Positions 9,057 through 18,113 of a DNA stretch of 64,000 nucleotides are shown in pieces. Position 1 is the stretch's first letter. Each line of letters starts with the position of its first letter. The stretch spans positions 50,686 through 114,685 of the forward strand of contig NZ_BMGD01000007.1 of the NCBI RefSeq assembly GCF_014639875.1, given 5' to 3'. The position numbers and the translations under genes were made by a program. This DNA is from Blastomonas aquatica. GTDB lineage: Bacteria; Pseudomonadota; Alphaproteobacteria; Sphingomonadales; Sphingomonadaceae. The notes below the pieces were generated by a model. That model searched no databases. It saw only the letters and a program-made list of their open reading frames with translations, and was not told the DNA's origin.

Positions 9057-10256
9057 ATGACGATCACGCCGCTTATGCCCGTATACCCCCGGTGCGCAGT
9101 CCGCCCGGTGCGTGGCGAAGGCTGTTATCTGATCGGAGAGCGCGGCGAGCGATATCTCGATTTCGCCAGCGGCATCGCGGTCAACCTGCTCGGCCACGGC
9201 CATCCGCACCTGACCAAAGCGATCCAGAAGCAGGCCGAAACCCTGGTGCATGTCTCGAACCTCTATGGCAGCCCGCAGGGTGAGCATCTGGCGCAACGGC
9301 TGGTCGATTCGACCTTTGCCGACACGGTGTTCTTCACCAATTCGGGCGCCGAAGCGGTCGAGTGCGCGATCAAGACTGCGCGCGCCTATCACCAGTCCGA
9401 GGGCGGCGATGCCAATCGCACGGTGCTGATCACATTCAACAACGCCTTCCACGGGCGGACGATGGCAACGATCAGCGCGTCGAACCAGGAAAAGATGCAC
9501 AAGGGCTTTGCGCCATTGCTGCCTGGGTTCCGCTATGTCGATTTCGATGATCTGGAAGGTGCCAAGGCCGCGATCGGCCCCGATGTCGCAGGCTTTCTGG
9601 TCGAGCCGGTGCAGGGCGAGGGCGGTGTCCGCCCCGCTTCCCCTGAGTTCATGAAGGGCCTGCGCGACCTGTGCGACGAACACGATCTGATGCTGGTGCT
9701 CGACGAGGTCCAGTGCGGTGTCGCGCGCACCGGAAGCCTGTATGCCTATGAGCAATACGGCATCAAGCCCGACATCATGGCGACCGCCAAGGGCATCGGC
9801 GGTGGTTTCCCGATGGGCGCGTGCCTCGCCACCGAAAAGGCGGCGCGCGGCATGGTTATTGGCACGCACGGATCGACTTATGGCGGCAACCCGCTGGGCA
9901 TGGCCGCAGGCGAGGCGGTGCTCGACGTGGTCGACAACCCCGAGTTCCTCGCGCATGTCCGCGCGATGAGCGACCGCCTGCGCGGTGCGCTCGAACAGCT
10001 TATCCCCAACCACGATGCGATCTTCGATTCGGTTCGCGGCATGGGGCTGATGCTGGGATTGAAGCTCAAATCGGCGGTCGAGGCGCGCAACTTCGTGGCG
10101 CATCTGCGTGACCATCACGGATTGCTAACCGTGGCTGCTGGCGAAAACGTCATCCGCATCCTGCCGCCGCTGATCATCGAACAGTCGCATGTCGACGAAT
10201 TCATCGAGCGCCTGTCGGCAGGCGCGCGCGATTTCGCGGTGCCGGTGGCTGCTTGA
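9057..10256 (+). CDS. argD: Acetylornithine aminotransferase (ArgD)
   Basis: This 399-residue class-III PLP-dependent aminotransferase converts N-acetylglutamate semialdehyde to N-acetylornithine in arginine synthesis, and possibly also succinyldiaminopimelate in lysine synthesis. The N terminus reads '[14 protein letters not shown]' and '[15 protein letters not shown]'. The PLP pocket shows '[14 protein letters not shown]', '[12 protein letters not shown]' and the Schiff-base lysine in '[14 protein letters not shown]'. The start has a good RBS (AAGGACAAGG). argF follows after a repeat-filled 182-bp gap, so the two probably form an operon. Confidence 0.93.
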   Translation: MTITPLMPVYPRCAVRPVRGEGCYLIGERGERYLDFASGIAVNLLGHGHPHLTKAIQKQAETLVHVSNLYGSPQGEHLAQRLVDSTFADTVFFTNSGAEAVECAIKTARAYHQSEGGDANRTVLITFNNAFHGRTMATISASNQEKMHKGFAPLLPGFRYVDFDDLEGAKAAIGPDVAGFLVEPVQGEGGVRPASPEFMKGLRDLCDEHDLMLVLDEVQCGVARTGSLYAYEQYGIKPDIMATAKGIGGGFPMGACLATEKAARGMVIGTHGSTYGGNPLGMAAGEAVLDVVDNPEFLAHVRAMSDRLRGALEQLIPNHDAIFDSVRGMGLMLGLKLKSAVEARNFVAHLRDHHGLLTVAAGENVIRILPPLIIEQSHVDEFIERLSAGARDFAVPVAA

Positions 10257-10438
10257 TGTAGCACTCCTCCCCCCTGGTGGGGGAGGATAGGAAGCCTTGG
10301 CGCCGCAGGTGCCTAGGCGCACTTGGAGAGGGAGGGGCCGTTGCAATCCACCCTCTCCCAGCTCCGACTAGGACTTGGCAAGCCAAGCCCAAGTCTTCGC
10401 AACCCTCTCCCGTCAAGGGAGAGGGGGGAAGGACCACA
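10257..10438. repeat. Two palindromic dispersed repeats between argD and argF
   Basis: The gap holds two imperfect palindromes of the GC-rich type common between genes in this window. A short one spans about 10264-10288 (CTCCTCCCCCC...GGGGGAGGAT). A longer one spans about 10325-10430, with CCCTCTCCC motifs and a terminal CCCTCTCCCGTCAAGGGAGAGG hairpin-like end. There is no T-tract, so they are unlikely to terminate the arg transcript. The second ends just before the argF ribosome binding site. Confidence 0.6.
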
Positions 10439-11365
10439 ATGACCCGTCATTTCCTGAACCTGTCCGATGCCGGACACGATGCCATCGCCGCGATGCTGAA
10501 CGATGCGCTCGATCGCAAGCAGGTGCGCCACGGCTGGCCGCGCGGTAAGGCCGACCCCGATGCGCCGCTCGAAGGGCATACGCTGGCGATGGTGTTCGAG
10601 AAGAACTCGACCCGCACCCGCGTCTCGTTCGACATGGCAATCCGCCAACTGGGCGGCACCAGCCTGATCCTCGATGCGGGTAGCACCCAGCTGGGGCGGG
10701 GCGAAAGCGTCGCTGATACCGCGCGCGTGCTGTCGCGGATGTGCGATGCGATCATGATCCGCACAGACGATCACGCCAAGATCGAGGAAATGGCGCATTA
10801 CGCCAGTGTGCCGGTGATCAACGGCCTGACCGATCTGTCGCACCCATGCCAGATCGTCGCCGATCTGCTGACGATCATCGAGCACCGCAAGGCGCTGCCC
10901 GGGCTGGTCGTCGCCTGGCTGGGTGATGGCAACAACGTACTGCATTCGATCATCGAGGCCGCAGGGTTGATGAAGTTCACCGTGCGGATCGGTTGTCCGA
11001 CCGGCTATGATCCCGATGGCGGTTTTATCGCGCGCGCACAGGCGGCGGGCGGCACGGTGACGCTGCACCGCGATGCCGCAGAAGCGGTTGCCGGCGCGGA
11101 TGTCATCGTGACCGACACGTGGATTTCGATGGGCCAGGACCATGCCGATGCCAAGCTGCGCGCGATGATGCCGTTTCAGGTCAACGACGCGTTGATGGCG
11201 CTGGCCAACCCCGATGCACTGTTCCTGCACTGCCTGCCCGCACACCGCGAAGAGGAAGTGACCGCCAGCGTCATCGATGGTCCGCAATCGGTGGTGTGGG
11301 ATGAAGCCGAGAACCGCCTGCATGCCCAAAAGTCGGTTCTGCGCTGGGTGTTCGGCCAGATCTGA
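10439..11365 (+). CDS. argF: Ornithine carbamoyltransferase (ArgF)
   Basis: This 308-residue enzyme makes citrulline from ornithine and carbamoyl phosphate. All signature motifs are present: the carbamoyl-phosphate loop '[11 protein letters not shown]' at about residue 54, '[12 protein letters not shown]' near 134, 'DTWISMGQ' near 225 and the ornithine/catalytic loop '[13 protein letters not shown]' near 262. The ATG at 10439, preceded by GGGGGGAAGGACC, is the natural start; an upstream in-frame extension reads through the repeat and is not protein-like. A strong terminator follows directly. Confidence 0.95.
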   Translation: MTRHFLNLSDAGHDAIAAMLNDALDRKQVRHGWPRGKADPDAPLEGHTLAMVFEKNSTRTRVSFDMAIRQLGGTSLILDAGSTQLGRGESVADTARVLSRMCDAIMIRTDDHAKIEEMAHYASVPVINGLTDLSHPCQIVADLLTIIEHRKALPGLVVAWLGDGNNVLHSIIEAAGLMKFTVRIGCPTGYDPDGGFIARAQAAGGTVTLHRDAAEAVAGADVIVTDTWISMGQDHADAKLRAMMPFQVNDALMALANPDALFLHCLPAHREEEVTASVIDGPQSVVWDEAENRLHAQKSVLRWVFGQI

Positions 11366-11388
11366 CGGCTGGCAGGGTTTCAGACACG

Positions 11389-11424
11389 AAAAAGCCCCGG
11401 TGCCTCGCGCGCCGGGGCTTTTTA
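11389..11424 (+). terminator. Rho-independent terminator after argF
   Basis: AAAAAGCCCCGG and CCGGGGCTTTTT form a strong stem around a short CG-rich loop, with T-runs on both strands. It can therefore terminate argF from the left and also read as a terminator for bamD, which converges from the right and ends at 11445. Confidence 0.85.
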
Positions 11425-11444
11425 TCATGAGGCCTTGCGGTTGA

Positions 11445-12224
11445 TCAGCTCGAGATCAGGTCGCTGTGCTTTTCGGTCAGCGCATAGGCCTTTTCATACC
11501 ATTCGGAGCCCGGATAGTTCGCGCCGAGCACCGCGGCCGAACGCTTGGCTTCCTGCGGGATTCCCAGCGCCAGATAGCACTCGGTCAGGCGGTACAGCGC
11601 CTCTGCGGTGTGGCTGGTGGTCTCATACTTGTCGACCACTTCGCGGAAGCGCAGCGTCGACGCCAGCCAGTTGGAGCTGCGCTGGTAATAGCGGCCGATT
11701 TCCATTTCCTTGCCCGCAAGGTGATCGTTGACAAGATCGACCTTCAACCGCGCATCGGAGGCATAACGGGTGTTGGGGTAACGCCGCATCACCTCACCCA
11801 AAGATGCCAGCGCCTGCTGGGTGATCTTCTGGTCGCGGGTCACGTCGCTGATCTGCTCGTAATAATTGAGCGAGATCAGATAATAAGCGTACGGCGCATC
11901 CTTGTTGCCCGGATGGATCGCGAGGAAGCGCTGCGCCGACTGGATCGACTTGTTGTGATCCTTGGCAAGGTAATAGCTGAACGCGCTCATCAGCTGGGCG
12001 CGGCGGGCCCAGGCCGAATAGGGGTGCTGGCGCTCGACCTCGTCGAAAAGCTCGGCAGCGATCTTGTTCTGGCCGCGGTCCAGCCGGTCCTTGGCCGCCA
12101 TGTACAGCGTGCTGACATCGCGCGCGATGTAGTTGGTGTTGACCTTGTTCTTGCCGCTTGCGCAGCCGGAAAGGAGAGCCAGCGCGCCCGCGCTTGCCAG
12201 AGCCAATTTGATCGCCTTGTTCAT
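11445..12224 (-). CDS. bamD: Outer membrane assembly lipoprotein BamD
   Basis: This 259-residue lipoprotein is an essential TPR component of the BAM complex, which inserts beta-barrels into the outer membrane. The lipobox 'LALLSGC' ends at Cys21. TPR-type repeats follow, including 'AAKDRLDRGQNKIAAELFDE', 'QHPYSAWARRAQLMSAFSYY' and 'RYPNTRYASDARLKVDLVND'. Length and architecture match alphaproteobacterial BamD. It is monocistronic by position and convergent with argF. Confidence 0.93.
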   Translation of the reverse strand: MNKAIKLALASAGALALLSGCASGKNKVNTNYIARDVSTLYMAAKDRLDRGQNKIAAELFDEVERQHPYSAWARRAQLMSAFSYYLAKDHNKSIQSAQRFLAIHPGNKDAPYAYYLISLNYYEQISDVTRDQKITQQALASLGEVMRRYPNTRYASDARLKVDLVNDHLAGKEMEIGRYYQRSSNWLASTLRFREVVDKYETTSHTAEALYRLTECYLALGIPQEAKRSAAVLGANYPGSEWYEKAYALTEKHSDLISS

Positions 12225-12362
12225 GGCCGCAACCCTTATCGGCTAAGCACCCGTGCGCCAAGCGCAAATCAAGCGGGCCGGCGAGGATTCGCCGTGCCGC
12301 CACTTCGCTAGTTTTGGCACCCTGTATCGGTCATGAACCGGGCAGTTGCTCCAAGCAATGGA

Positions 12363-14462
12363 TCAAAAGCTGCCGTTGATATCGAGCGAGACGACCGGGC
12401 CGAAGAACCGGTCCCGGTCCTCGACGAATGCCACCGGGCCATTGCGCCTGTCGACGAAGAATGTACGGCGAAACGCCTCGTTGGTGCCGATCAGGTTCGA
12501 CATCCCCAGCCGCACCGTGAGGCCGGCGACATTCTTGTTCTCGACATAAAATCCAAGGTCGCCGCCATTGATCGGGAACTCGGCCAATTGGCTCAGGCGA
12601 ACCTCGTCTGCCCGGCTGAAATCGAAGTAGTTCGCGCCGACCGCCCAATCGCCGCCGGGAATGTCATAGCGGAACTCGGCGCTGAACTCGTGGATGGTTT
12701 CACCCGAGATGCGGCGCCGGATCCCCGTGAGCGGATCGGGCACGCTGCTCTTGCGATAGGTATAATCGATATCGAAGCGCACTCCGGTCCAGCCGATGAC
12801 ATCCATCTTGAACGTGCTGTCGAGTGATAGGCCCCAAATCGTGGCGCTGTCGATGTTGCCGGGTGCCTCTCCGGTCAGCCCGATCGGCACCTGATCGACG
12901 ATGTCCTCGACAAAGTTGACGAACGCCTTGGCGTTGATCGATCCCAGTGCGCCAAGGTTCTGGGTCGCCTGAAAGTCGATGTTCCAGCTTTGCTGCGGCA
13001 CAAGATCGGGGTTGCCGCTGTTCTGGTTCTCGGCGCCCAAATCCGCTGACGCCACGAAATCGAAGAAATTGAGCTGGCCGACATCGCGCTGCGCCCGCAG
13101 GCTGAGGTCGAGCCGCGGGGTCGCCTTCCACGCCAGTGCGACGAAGCCCTTGGGGCGGATGAAGCTGCGGGTCAGCCCGCCCGCGCCGCTTTGTACGATC
13201 TGCGAATACTCCCCGCCAAGCGAGGTTTGCAGCGTGAGTGTCGGCGACAGCGGACGGCCATAGCTCAAGCCGATTTCGGCGCGCTTTTCCTCGACCACGG
13301 CATCGGATCCAGGCAACGGAATGGGCACGAAGGTGCCCGAGCTGTCGAGCAGCGCAAGGTCCGCGCGGGTGTCGAGCGTGTTGATCGCGCCCTCTAGGCT
13401 GAACTGCCAGTCGGCCTTGCCGGCCTTCCAGCCATATTCGGCGCGCGCAATGGTTTCGGTCTCGTCGATCACGGTGGCCAGGCTGTTGCCTTCGCGCGGG
13501 CGGAGATCCTCGAAATCGAGGAAGATACGGGTGAAGAACGGGCTGTGCTCGAACCGGCGCAGGCCGATCAGCTTGAGGTTGCCGCCCCATAAAGGAAACA
13601 GGTAATCGCCGCCAATCTCGTAGTTGTACTCTTTCTCGGACTCGAGATAATCGCGGTCGCGCACCACCTCGCCGTCCGACTGCTCGGTAATGCGGGTCCA
13701 GGGGCGCTCGAGCGAGAGATTGAGGTTGCCGATCTGCCCGCTGTCGCCGGTGTATTTGAGGCCTGCCGCAAGACGGGGCTGGTCGCCGTTGACGTACAAT
13801 TCCTCATAGCGCCGATCGGTGACCAGCCCGGTTGCATCGAGCACCCGTTCGGTACCCGCGTTGCCGTTGCGGAAGCTGTCGTTCGAGAGGCTGAGCGTAT
13901 AGGCAATCTTGCCCGCCTTGCCGCTCACTGACACCTCGCCATCGAGAAACTGGGGATCGGTGCGGCGAAAGCGGACCCGCGGGCTCCAGCGGAACTGGCC
14001 GGTCAGCGAGTCTACCTTGCTGACGATGTTGACCACCTGTCCGGTCAGGCCCGGCAGGTTGAGCGTGGCGCCGTCGAGCAACTCGATGCGGATGACATTG
14101 CTTGCCCCGATCCGGCCGAGCTCGGAAACGACGTCGTTGCTCTTGCCCGAAAAGCGCTCGCCATTGATCAGCACGTTGCTGCCCGCCTGGCCCAGCCCGC
14201 GCCGGTCCTCGCCCTCGGAAATGGAGAAGCCCGGGATCTGCCTGACCATGTCGAGCGCGGTGCGCGGCGCGAATCGGTCGAAATACACCGGATCGAAGCT
14301 GCGTAATGGTGCGGCGGTGGCGGGAGGAGGCGCATCGGCAGCATCCTGCGCCAGGACGAAGCTGGGGCTCCACAGCAGACCCGCCAATGCGGCAGAAGCA
14401 AGCAATCGGACGGTCACGCTGAATTCCCCCAGACGAGCGCGGCACGTTTCAGACATGCTCAA
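12363..14462 (-). CDS. TonB-dependent receptor-like outer membrane protein
   Basis: This 699-residue protein has a signal peptide ('LLASAALAGLLWSPSFVLAQ', about residues 20-39), a plug domain ('ALDMVRQIPGFSISEG...VLINGERFSGK') and a long region of alternating aromatic/charged beta strands ending in 'VVSLDINGSF'. The C-terminal Phe is typical of outer membrane barrels. It should import a TonB-energised ligand, but the ligand cannot be told. No TonB-box extension or FecA-type signalling domain is obvious. The 178-bp upstream gap separates it from the divergent PH-domain gene. Confidence 0.85.
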   Translation of the reverse strand: MSMSETCRARLGEFSVTVRLLASAALAGLLWSPSFVLAQDAADAPPPATAAPLRSFDPVYFDRFAPRTALDMVRQIPGFSISEGEDRRGLGQAGSNVLINGERFSGKSNDVVSELGRIGASNVIRIELLDGATLNLPGLTGQVVNIVSKVDSLTGQFRWSPRVRFRRTDPQFLDGEVSVSGKAGKIAYTLSLSNDSFRNGNAGTERVLDATGLVTDRRYEELYVNGDQPRLAAGLKYTGDSGQIGNLNLSLERPWTRITEQSDGEVVRDRDYLESEKEYNYEIGGDYLFPLWGGNLKLIGLRRFEHSPFFTRIFLDFEDLRPREGNSLATVIDETETIARAEYGWKAGKADWQFSLEGAINTLDTRADLALLDSSGTFVPIPLPGSDAVVEEKRAEIGLSYGRPLSPTLTLQTSLGGEYSQIVQSGAGGLTRSFIRPKGFVALAWKATPRLDLSLRAQRDVGQLNFFDFVASADLGAENQNSGNPDLVPQQSWNIDFQATQNLGALGSINAKAFVNFVEDIVDQVPIGLTGEAPGNIDSATIWGLSLDSTFKMDVIGWTGVRFDIDYTYRKSSVPDPLTGIRRRISGETIHEFSAEFRYDIPGGDWAVGANYFDFSRADEVRLSQLAEFPINGGDLGFYVENKNVAGLTVRLGMSNLIGTNEAFRRTFFVDRRNGPVAFVEDRDRFFGPVVSLDINGSF

Positions 14463-14640
14463 CTACACTCGTAGTCGCTCTGTGTAGCCATCGCCGTCTT
14501 TTTCGTCATCACCTTCGACGGGTGCACTTTTGCCTTCGACCAAATGCAACATGCCTGCGACGGCCGCCATGGCCATTTACCAGGCGCGACGGGCCGGGTA
14601 AGACCGCAATGGCGGCGCGCGCCGACGGGAGGGATGTGAC

Positions 14641-15216
14641 ATGGATCCGCACGATATTATCGAACATCGCCCGATCGAGAACAGGTCCACGGTCCGCCGG
14701 ATGGACGGGCTGCCGCGCATCGAGTTCCGTTCCTCCACCTTTGCATGGCTTTTCCAGTCGGGCAGCGGCTGGATCATCCTGGTGCTGGCGGTCGCGGTGA
14801 TCGCTGGCGGGTCTTATGCCGGATATTGGTGGCAGACGCTGGCGGTGCTGACGGTGGTGCTCAGCGTGTTCATCGCCTGGACCCATATCGAAAACCGTAC
14901 CAGCCTGTTCTGGATCGACGACCAGCGGCTGTTCATGCGGCGCGGCATCCTGATGCGCAGCGAGGAAGAGGTCGAGCTTTACAGGATCAAGGACGTGAAG
15001 GTCTCGTTCTCGATCATCCAGCAGATGTTCGACAACGGAACGATCCAGATATCCTCGTCCGAATCGAGCGGACGGCTGGCCTCGGTCGGGCCGCAGCCAC
15101 GAACCACGATCGAGGTGACCAATGTCCGTGATGCTCGCGCGATCCGCGCCGAACTGCGCGACCGGGTCGAGGCGATCCGCCAGAAGCGCGGCGTGCGCGA
15201 ATTCGATATCGGCTGA
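14641..15216 (+). CDS. Membrane protein with bacterial PH domain
   Basis: This 191-residue protein has two hydrophobic segments (about residues 41-60 and 64-82). They precede a YdbS/bPH2-type domain from about residue 88: 'IENRTSLFWIDDQRLFMRRG' followed by 'EVELYRIKDVKVSFSIIQQM' and 'ISSSESSGR...IEVTNVRDAR'. The domain is usually found in small membrane proteins of unknown role. The ATG comes 28 bp before the M20 peptidase gene's start when counted from this gene's stop, so the two may be co-transcribed. Confidence 0.75.
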   Translation: MDPHDIIEHRPIENRSTVRRMDGLPRIEFRSSTFAWLFQSGSGWIILVLAVAVIAGGSYAGYWWQTLAVLTVVLSVFIAWTHIENRTSLFWIDDQRLFMRRGILMRSEEEVELYRIKDVKVSFSIIQQMFDNGTIQISSSESSGRLASVGPQPRTTIEVTNVRDARAIRAELRDRVEAIRQKRGVREFDIG

Positions 15217-15243
15217 AAAAATAACAAAAAGGGAGCAACTTAC

Positions 15244-16557
15244 ATGACCTTCAGGACACTTGGGCTTGCGCTTGCGACGGCATCATTGGCGTTCTCAGCC
15301 CCCGCGCTGGCCAAGCTTTCGCCTCAGGAAGAGCGCATCGTCGCCGCCGTGGACAAGGGTCATGATCGCTGGATCGGCGTGCTCGAGGCGATCACACTGC
15401 AGAACAGCGGCAGCCGCAACATCGCCGGGGTGAAGAAGGTTGGCGAGATGGTGACTCCCGAGCTCGAGAGGCTGGGCTTCAAGGTCGAATGGGTGGACCA
15501 GAGCGCAGCCAAGCGCTCGGGCCATCTGATCGCGACGCGCACCGGCCGCCCAGGCAGCACCAAGATGCTGCTGATCGGCCATCTGGACACCGTGTTCGAA
15601 CCTGATTCTCCGTTTCAGGCCGTCCGCCGCCTCAACGAAACCACGATGGAAGGCCCGGGGGTCGAGGACAACAAGGGCGGCGTGGTGACGATGTTTGCAG
15701 CCCTGGAAGCGATGCAGGCTGCGGGCACGTTGTCTGCCGCGACGATTACCGTCGTACTCACCGGTGACGAGGAAGACGCGGGCGACCCCATCGACGTGGC
15801 GCGCGCCGATCTGGTCAAATGGGGCCAGTGGGCCGATGTCGCGCTCGATTTCGAGGGATTGTCCCAGATCGACGGCAAGGACATGGGGTCGATCGCGCGT
15901 CGCTCGTCCTACAGCTGGCAGATCAACGCCACCGGCAAGGAAGGCCACAGCCAGGGCATCTTTTCGGCCAGCGCAGGCCATGGCGCGATCTACGAGCTCG
16001 CACGGATCATCGACCAGTTTCGCAAGGAGCTCCCCGAAGACAAATTGACCTTCAACGTCGGGCTGATCGCGGGCGGATCGGTCGCAGCACTCGATGCCGA
16101 TCTGGTGCGCGCGCAGGCGGCGGGCAAGACCAACATCATCCCCGCAGTGGCGGTGGCGCGCGGCGACTTCCGGACCTTGAGCGATGAACAGTCCGACCGA
16201 ATCAAGGCCAAGATGCAGGCCATCGTCGCCCAGCACCTTTCGGGCACCGGGGCGGAGATCGTGTTCGAACAGGGCTATCCCCCGATGGCGCCGACCGAGG
16301 GCAATCGCGGGCTGCTGCGCCGGCTCAACTTGGTCAATGCGGACCTTGGCCTTGAGCAGATGGCCGAACTTGACCCGCTCAAGCGCGGCGCGGGCGATAT
16401 CTCGTTTGTCGCGCGCTATGTCGACGGGCTGGTTGGGATGGGACCTGCGGGCGATGGCGCCCACGCGCCGGGTGAAACGGTCGATCTGCCCAGCATCAAG
16501 CGTCAGGCCAAGCGTTCGGCGATATTGATGACGCGGTTGTCGATGGAGAAGAGGTGA
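15244..16557 (+). CDS. Secreted M20 family metallopeptidase (glutamate carboxypeptidase-like)
   Basis: This 437-residue protein has a Sec signal peptide (residues 1-23, ending 'FSAPALA'). The M20 zinc-peptidase core shows 'MLLIGHLDTVFEPDSPF' (metal His and Asp near residues 120-123), 'GPGVEDNKGGVVTMFAALEA' (bridging Asp), 'VVLTGDEEDAGDP' (catalytic Glu pair) and a C-terminal 'GDGAHAPGETVDL' metal His. It acts on peptides or amino-acid conjugates in the periplasm, with unknown specificity. The RBS AAAGGGAGC is well placed. Confidence 0.88.
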   Translation: MTFRTLGLALATASLAFSAPALAKLSPQEERIVAAVDKGHDRWIGVLEAITLQNSGSRNIAGVKKVGEMVTPELERLGFKVEWVDQSAAKRSGHLIATRTGRPGSTKMLLIGHLDTVFEPDSPFQAVRRLNETTMEGPGVEDNKGGVVTMFAALEAMQAAGTLSAATITVVLTGDEEDAGDPIDVARADLVKWGQWADVALDFEGLSQIDGKDMGSIARRSSYSWQINATGKEGHSQGIFSASAGHGAIYELARIIDQFRKELPEDKLTFNVGLIAGGSVAALDADLVRAQAAGKTNIIPAVAVARGDFRTLSDEQSDRIKAKMQAIVAQHLSGTGAEIVFEQGYPPMAPTEGNRGLLRRLNLVNADLGLEQMAELDPLKRGAGDISFVARYVDGLVGMGPAGDGAHAPGETVDLPSIKRQAKRSAILMTRLSMEKR

Positions 16558-16685
16558 GGGCCGGATTTCGGGGATTAGCCTCTATCGGTTTGAAATCCCC
16601 TGCTGATCATCCTCTGGTTAACCCGATGTAGAAGTTTCTGCGCCAAGAATATGCGCCGGCTCCAAATCCTCCAAGACTGCCACGC

Positions 16686-17840
16686 ATGAATGTGACGACA
16701 ATCGGCAGGCCACTCGGGGAATGCCGGATCGTTGTGAGGCAGATTGGCATGGATGAACTCAAGGTTTCCAACGATACCTCCCTGTTTGAAGTGCCTGCGG
16801 TCTTGGATGATACAGGCAGGCTTACGGATTCTTGTGTCCGACAAGCCCTGACGATGATGGATACTCACGGCCTGGTTCTTCTGACAAACCTGCTTTCGGA
16901 CGAGGAAGCGGATGTTGGCCTGGAGCTGATGCGGCAAACCATCGATGATCCCAATCGCAGCCGCAGTTCGTTTGCGAGCGAGACGGACAACCATTACGTG
17001 CGCCGCGACTTTTGCTCGCTTCCTTCGTCTGCGCCGGTCATCCGCTTTGCTGCCACATTGTGCCAGCGTCTTGAGGGCGTGTACTCGGAATATTGCGGGC
17101 GATCACGTTCGCTGCTCGAAGTCGCTACCTTCACCAGCTATTTCGGCTCGTCGCATCAATATATTCACCGAGATCCCGCCGGGGTGATCAGCCTTTTTGC
17201 TGCCGTGGAAAATGTATCTGCGGACCAGGGGGGAACGGTATTCATTCCGGGCACGCACATGTACGGTGGTGCTGGAAACAAGCATGGCGGCAGGGCCAAT
17301 GCGTTGATGGAACTGTTCCGACTGCAATGTAATTATCGCATCTTTCGGCATAACCTGAAAAAACTTTGGCTTATGCGCAAAGACAAGGCGTCGCTGGCAC
17401 CTGGCGAATTTGTTGACCGGGTGTTTTCGAAAAAATGGGATCAGCATCAGCCGAATTTGTTGCGCTTTGTCCTGGGGAAAAACTCGCAATTCAGTCTGCG
17501 CATGCTTGGCCCGCGCACGTTATGGAAGCTGTATCGTCACCGCGAGGCATTGAATGACCTCTTCTCCCTGGTGCAGGCGGCGCCGCGCAAGGGTACGGTT
17601 ATTCTCTATCGGAGTGACCTGCTCCATGCCGGACCCGACAACCGATCGACACATCCCCGGCGAATCTTCGGCATGAGCTTCGCACGCGACATCATCGACG
17701 CTAAATTCTGGCATGATGGCTATTCGCCGCATCCCACATTGTCTGCGCATCCGATGAGCCTAGGCGACCTGCTCGATTCCTCGCCCTTGCCGGGTCCCTC
17801 CAGAACGCTGAACCAGCACCCGAGCACATTGGTGGAGTGA
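16686..17840 (+). CDS. Phytanoyl-CoA dioxygenase (PhyH)-family protein
   Basis: This 384-residue protein has the Fe(II)/2-oxoglutarate oxygenase signature. 'YIHRDPAGVISLFAAVENVS' supplies the H-x-D pair near residue 160, with a distal His and Arg in 'DLLHAGPDNRSTHPRR' near residue 316. Family members hydroxylate lipids or secondary metabolites; the substrate is unknown. The ATG at 16749 (residue 22) has a better RBS (GAGG) than 16686 and may be the true start. The gene and its flanks are visibly lower in GC than the neighbours, suggesting acquisition. It stands alone on the plus strand. Confidence 0.7.
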   Translation: MNVTTIGRPLGECRIVVRQIGMDELKVSNDTSLFEVPAVLDDTGRLTDSCVRQALTMMDTHGLVLLTNLLSDEEADVGLELMRQTIDDPNRSRSSFASETDNHYVRRDFCSLPSSAPVIRFAATLCQRLEGVYSEYCGRSRSLLEVATFTSYFGSSHQYIHRDPAGVISLFAAVENVSADQGGTVFIPGTHMYGGAGNKHGGRANALMELFRLQCNYRIFRHNLKKLWLMRKDKASLAPGEFVDRVFSKKWDQHQPNLLRFVLGKNSQFSLRMLGPRTLWKLYRHREALNDLFSLVQAAPRKGTVILYRSDLLHAGPDNRSTHPRRIFGMSFARDIIDAKFWHDGYSPHPTLSAHPMSLGDLLDSSPLPGPSRTLNQHPSTLVE

Positions 17841-18113
17841 TCGTGCTGCGATGATTGCGTGGGTATCGGCCTTCCGGATAAAGGCCCTGGGGTGGTCAGC
17901 GATATGTCTGAGGGGGCATCGCCGCTCAGGGCTGGTGGAAACCGGACGCCCCTATTGCTAGCGGGCAATGAACGGGATGGGACGCCCGGCTTCCTCGATA
18001 GGGTTAATATCCCCCTGAGCGATTCGCTGTGCGCCAGTTCACACCCGATTAAGTTTTTCGCCAGTAGCTGAACCGTGCAATTTCATCGATGAACTGTTTA
18101 TGAGGACCGCCAA
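17841..18113. other. Intergenic region upstream of creD
   Basis: These 273 bp hold no gene that I can support. A perfect 12-bp palindrome TTCATCGATGAA at 18082-18093, 20 bp before the creD start, could be an operator. GAGGA at 18102-18106 is the creD ribosome binding site. Confidence 0.35.

Noticed and set aside
8973..10118. Minus-strand open frame of 381 codons
   Set aside because: It is antisense to argD over almost its whole length and has no recognisable domain.
10257..10438. CRISPR-like repeat array between argD and argF
   Set aside because: The repeats are imperfect palindromes of different sequence, without regular spacers or cas genes. No CRISPR array is seen anywhere in the window.
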